Origin: Candidatus Pacearchaeota archaeon
GTDB lineage: Archaea; Nanobdellota; Nanobdellia; Pacearchaeales; GW2011-AR1
Assembly (NCBI GenBank): GCA_016234065.1
Contig: JACQLJ010000003.1
Coordinates: forward strand, 1 to 6,139
Direction of reading: 5' to 3'
DNA length: 6,139 nucleotides
Of this stretch, positions 5,613 through 6,139 are shown piece after piece; positions within the stretch are counted from its first letter, which is position 1; each line of letters opens with the position of its first letter. The notes beneath the pieces were generated by a model. The model ran no database searches. It saw only the letters and a list, made by a program, of their open reading frames with translations, and was not told where the DNA came from. Made by a program: the position numbers and the translations under genes.

Positions 5613-6128
5613 TTATTTCTCCCATCCAGTTTTCTTATTATCGCAATTAACAATCTCCTCGCCAATATCAACTTTTGGAATTATTTCAATTCTTTTTTTC
5701 CCGTCCCATTTAACTAAAACTCCAGGATTTCCAGCAGCATCAACAGTCTGATGATTTGAAAAGTCAAACTCTTTAGCGCTGAAAGATTTTATCTCGGTGT
5801 TTTCATTTGCATAATCAACAACAACTTTCTGGTCAGAAATAAAGAAGCGAGTAATGAACCCTTCAAGTTTCAAATTATTTTTATTGTTATTCTTTACAAT
5901 TATCGTCGAGGCAGCTCCTGGTTTTTCTTCAAGTTTGATGCTAACATCTGCGCATTCCAAGCTGCTACCAATTTTGCTTTTGGATTGCTCAATGCCTTTT
6001 CCAACTAACTTGCTGCTCCAATTAATTACAATCAATCCTAGAGAAACTACAAAAACAATAAGCAGCACAGTAGCAACCAAAGCGCTCATTCCTCTTCTAT
6101 TCATATCTTTTTTATTTATTTTTTTCAT
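5613..6128 (-). CDS. Archaeal type IV pilin (N-terminal pilin domain)
   Basis: This 171-residue protein opens with a basic leader ending NRRG, followed by MSALVATVLLIVFVVSLGLI, which closely follows the archaeal pilin/archaellin N-terminal pattern (G, then a helix with AxVATVLLI). Prepilin peptidase would cut after Gly13, leaving the helix to pack in the filament core. The exposed domain (about 55-165) is strand-rich, with cysteines at 59 and 162 that could staple its first and last strands by a disulfide. Two starts are possible, ATG at 6128 and ATG at 6104 (MNRRG). The short version resembles the compact leaders of many archaeal pilins, but neither has a Shine-Dalgarno site, so leaderless translation is possible. 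Only 11 bases lie upstream in the window, so its promoter cannot be assessed. A 34-bp AT-rich spacer separates it from the next prepilin gene. Pilin rather than archaellin is favoured by the absence of archaellum genes here, though the N-terminal motif alone does not decide. Confidence 0.87.
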   Translation of the reverse strand: MKKINKKDMNRRGMSALVATVLLIVFVVSLGLIVINWSSKLVGKGIEQSKSKIGSSLECADVSIKLEEKPGAASTIIVKNNNKNNLKLEGFITRFFISDQKVVVDYANENTEIKSFSAKEFDFSNHQTVDAAGNPGVLVKWDGKKRIEIIPKVDIGEEIVNCDNKKTGWEK

Positions 6129-6139
6129 TTTAATTTTAT

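Noticed and set aside
1..6139. CRISPR arrays, tRNA or rRNA genes, insertion sequences
   Set aside because: No regularly spaced repeats, no tRNA-like cloverleaf sequence, no transposase-like frame and no terminal inverted repeats were seen; nearly the whole window is covered by minus-strand coding sequence.

Overview
The window looks like a piece of an archaeal chromosome encoding an envelope-anchored type IV filament (pilus-like) assembly machine. Archaeal origin is argued by three things. The AAA+ ATPase and the two membrane platform proteins are of the archaeal TadA/FlaI and TadC/FlaJ kind. The prepilin-like proteins carry short class III signal peptides (K/R-K/R-G followed at once by a hydrophobic helix). 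A BRE/TATA-like promoter and GGAGGT/GAGGTGAT ribosome binding sites fit archaeal signals. The AT-rich, compact layout with overlapping genes is reminiscent of DPANN lineages such as Woesearchaeota or Pacearchaeota, but that placement is inference; no rRNA or other phylogenetic marker is present.

All supported genes lie on the minus strand, so they are read from high to low coordinates. In order: a 171-aa archaeal type IV pilin-like protein (6128-5613); a second, unrelated 171-aa prepilin-like protein (5578-5063); a 74-bp spacer with a plausible promoter; a 536-aa secretion/assembly ATPase (4988-3378); a 91-aa coiled-coil protein (3381-3106); a 419-aa TadC/FlaJ-like platform protein with a coiled-coil N-terminal extension (3116-1857); a second, 281-aa TadC-like platform protein (1855-1010); a 27-aa single-helix microprotein with a strong ribosome binding site (988-905); a 56-aa two-helix membrane protein (908-738); and the first 247 residues of a third prepilin-like, probably secreted protein (741 to 1, running off the window).

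From the ATPase down to the window edge every junction overlaps or is nearly closed. There are three ATGA stop/start overlaps, one 11-bp overlap, one stop/start separated by one base, and one 21-bp gap filled by a Shine-Dalgarno site. The block therefore reads as a single translationally coupled operon. By analogy with archaeal pili and the archaellum, the ATPase would drive the two membrane platform proteins to extrude processed prepilins. A prepilin peptidase and the archaellum accessory proteins (FlaF, G, H, X type) are not in the window.

The least explained parts are the small genes: the 91-aa coiled-coil protein, the 27-aa microprotein and the 56-aa membrane protein. They are wired into the operon by overlapping codons but I do not recognise them as members of a named family.
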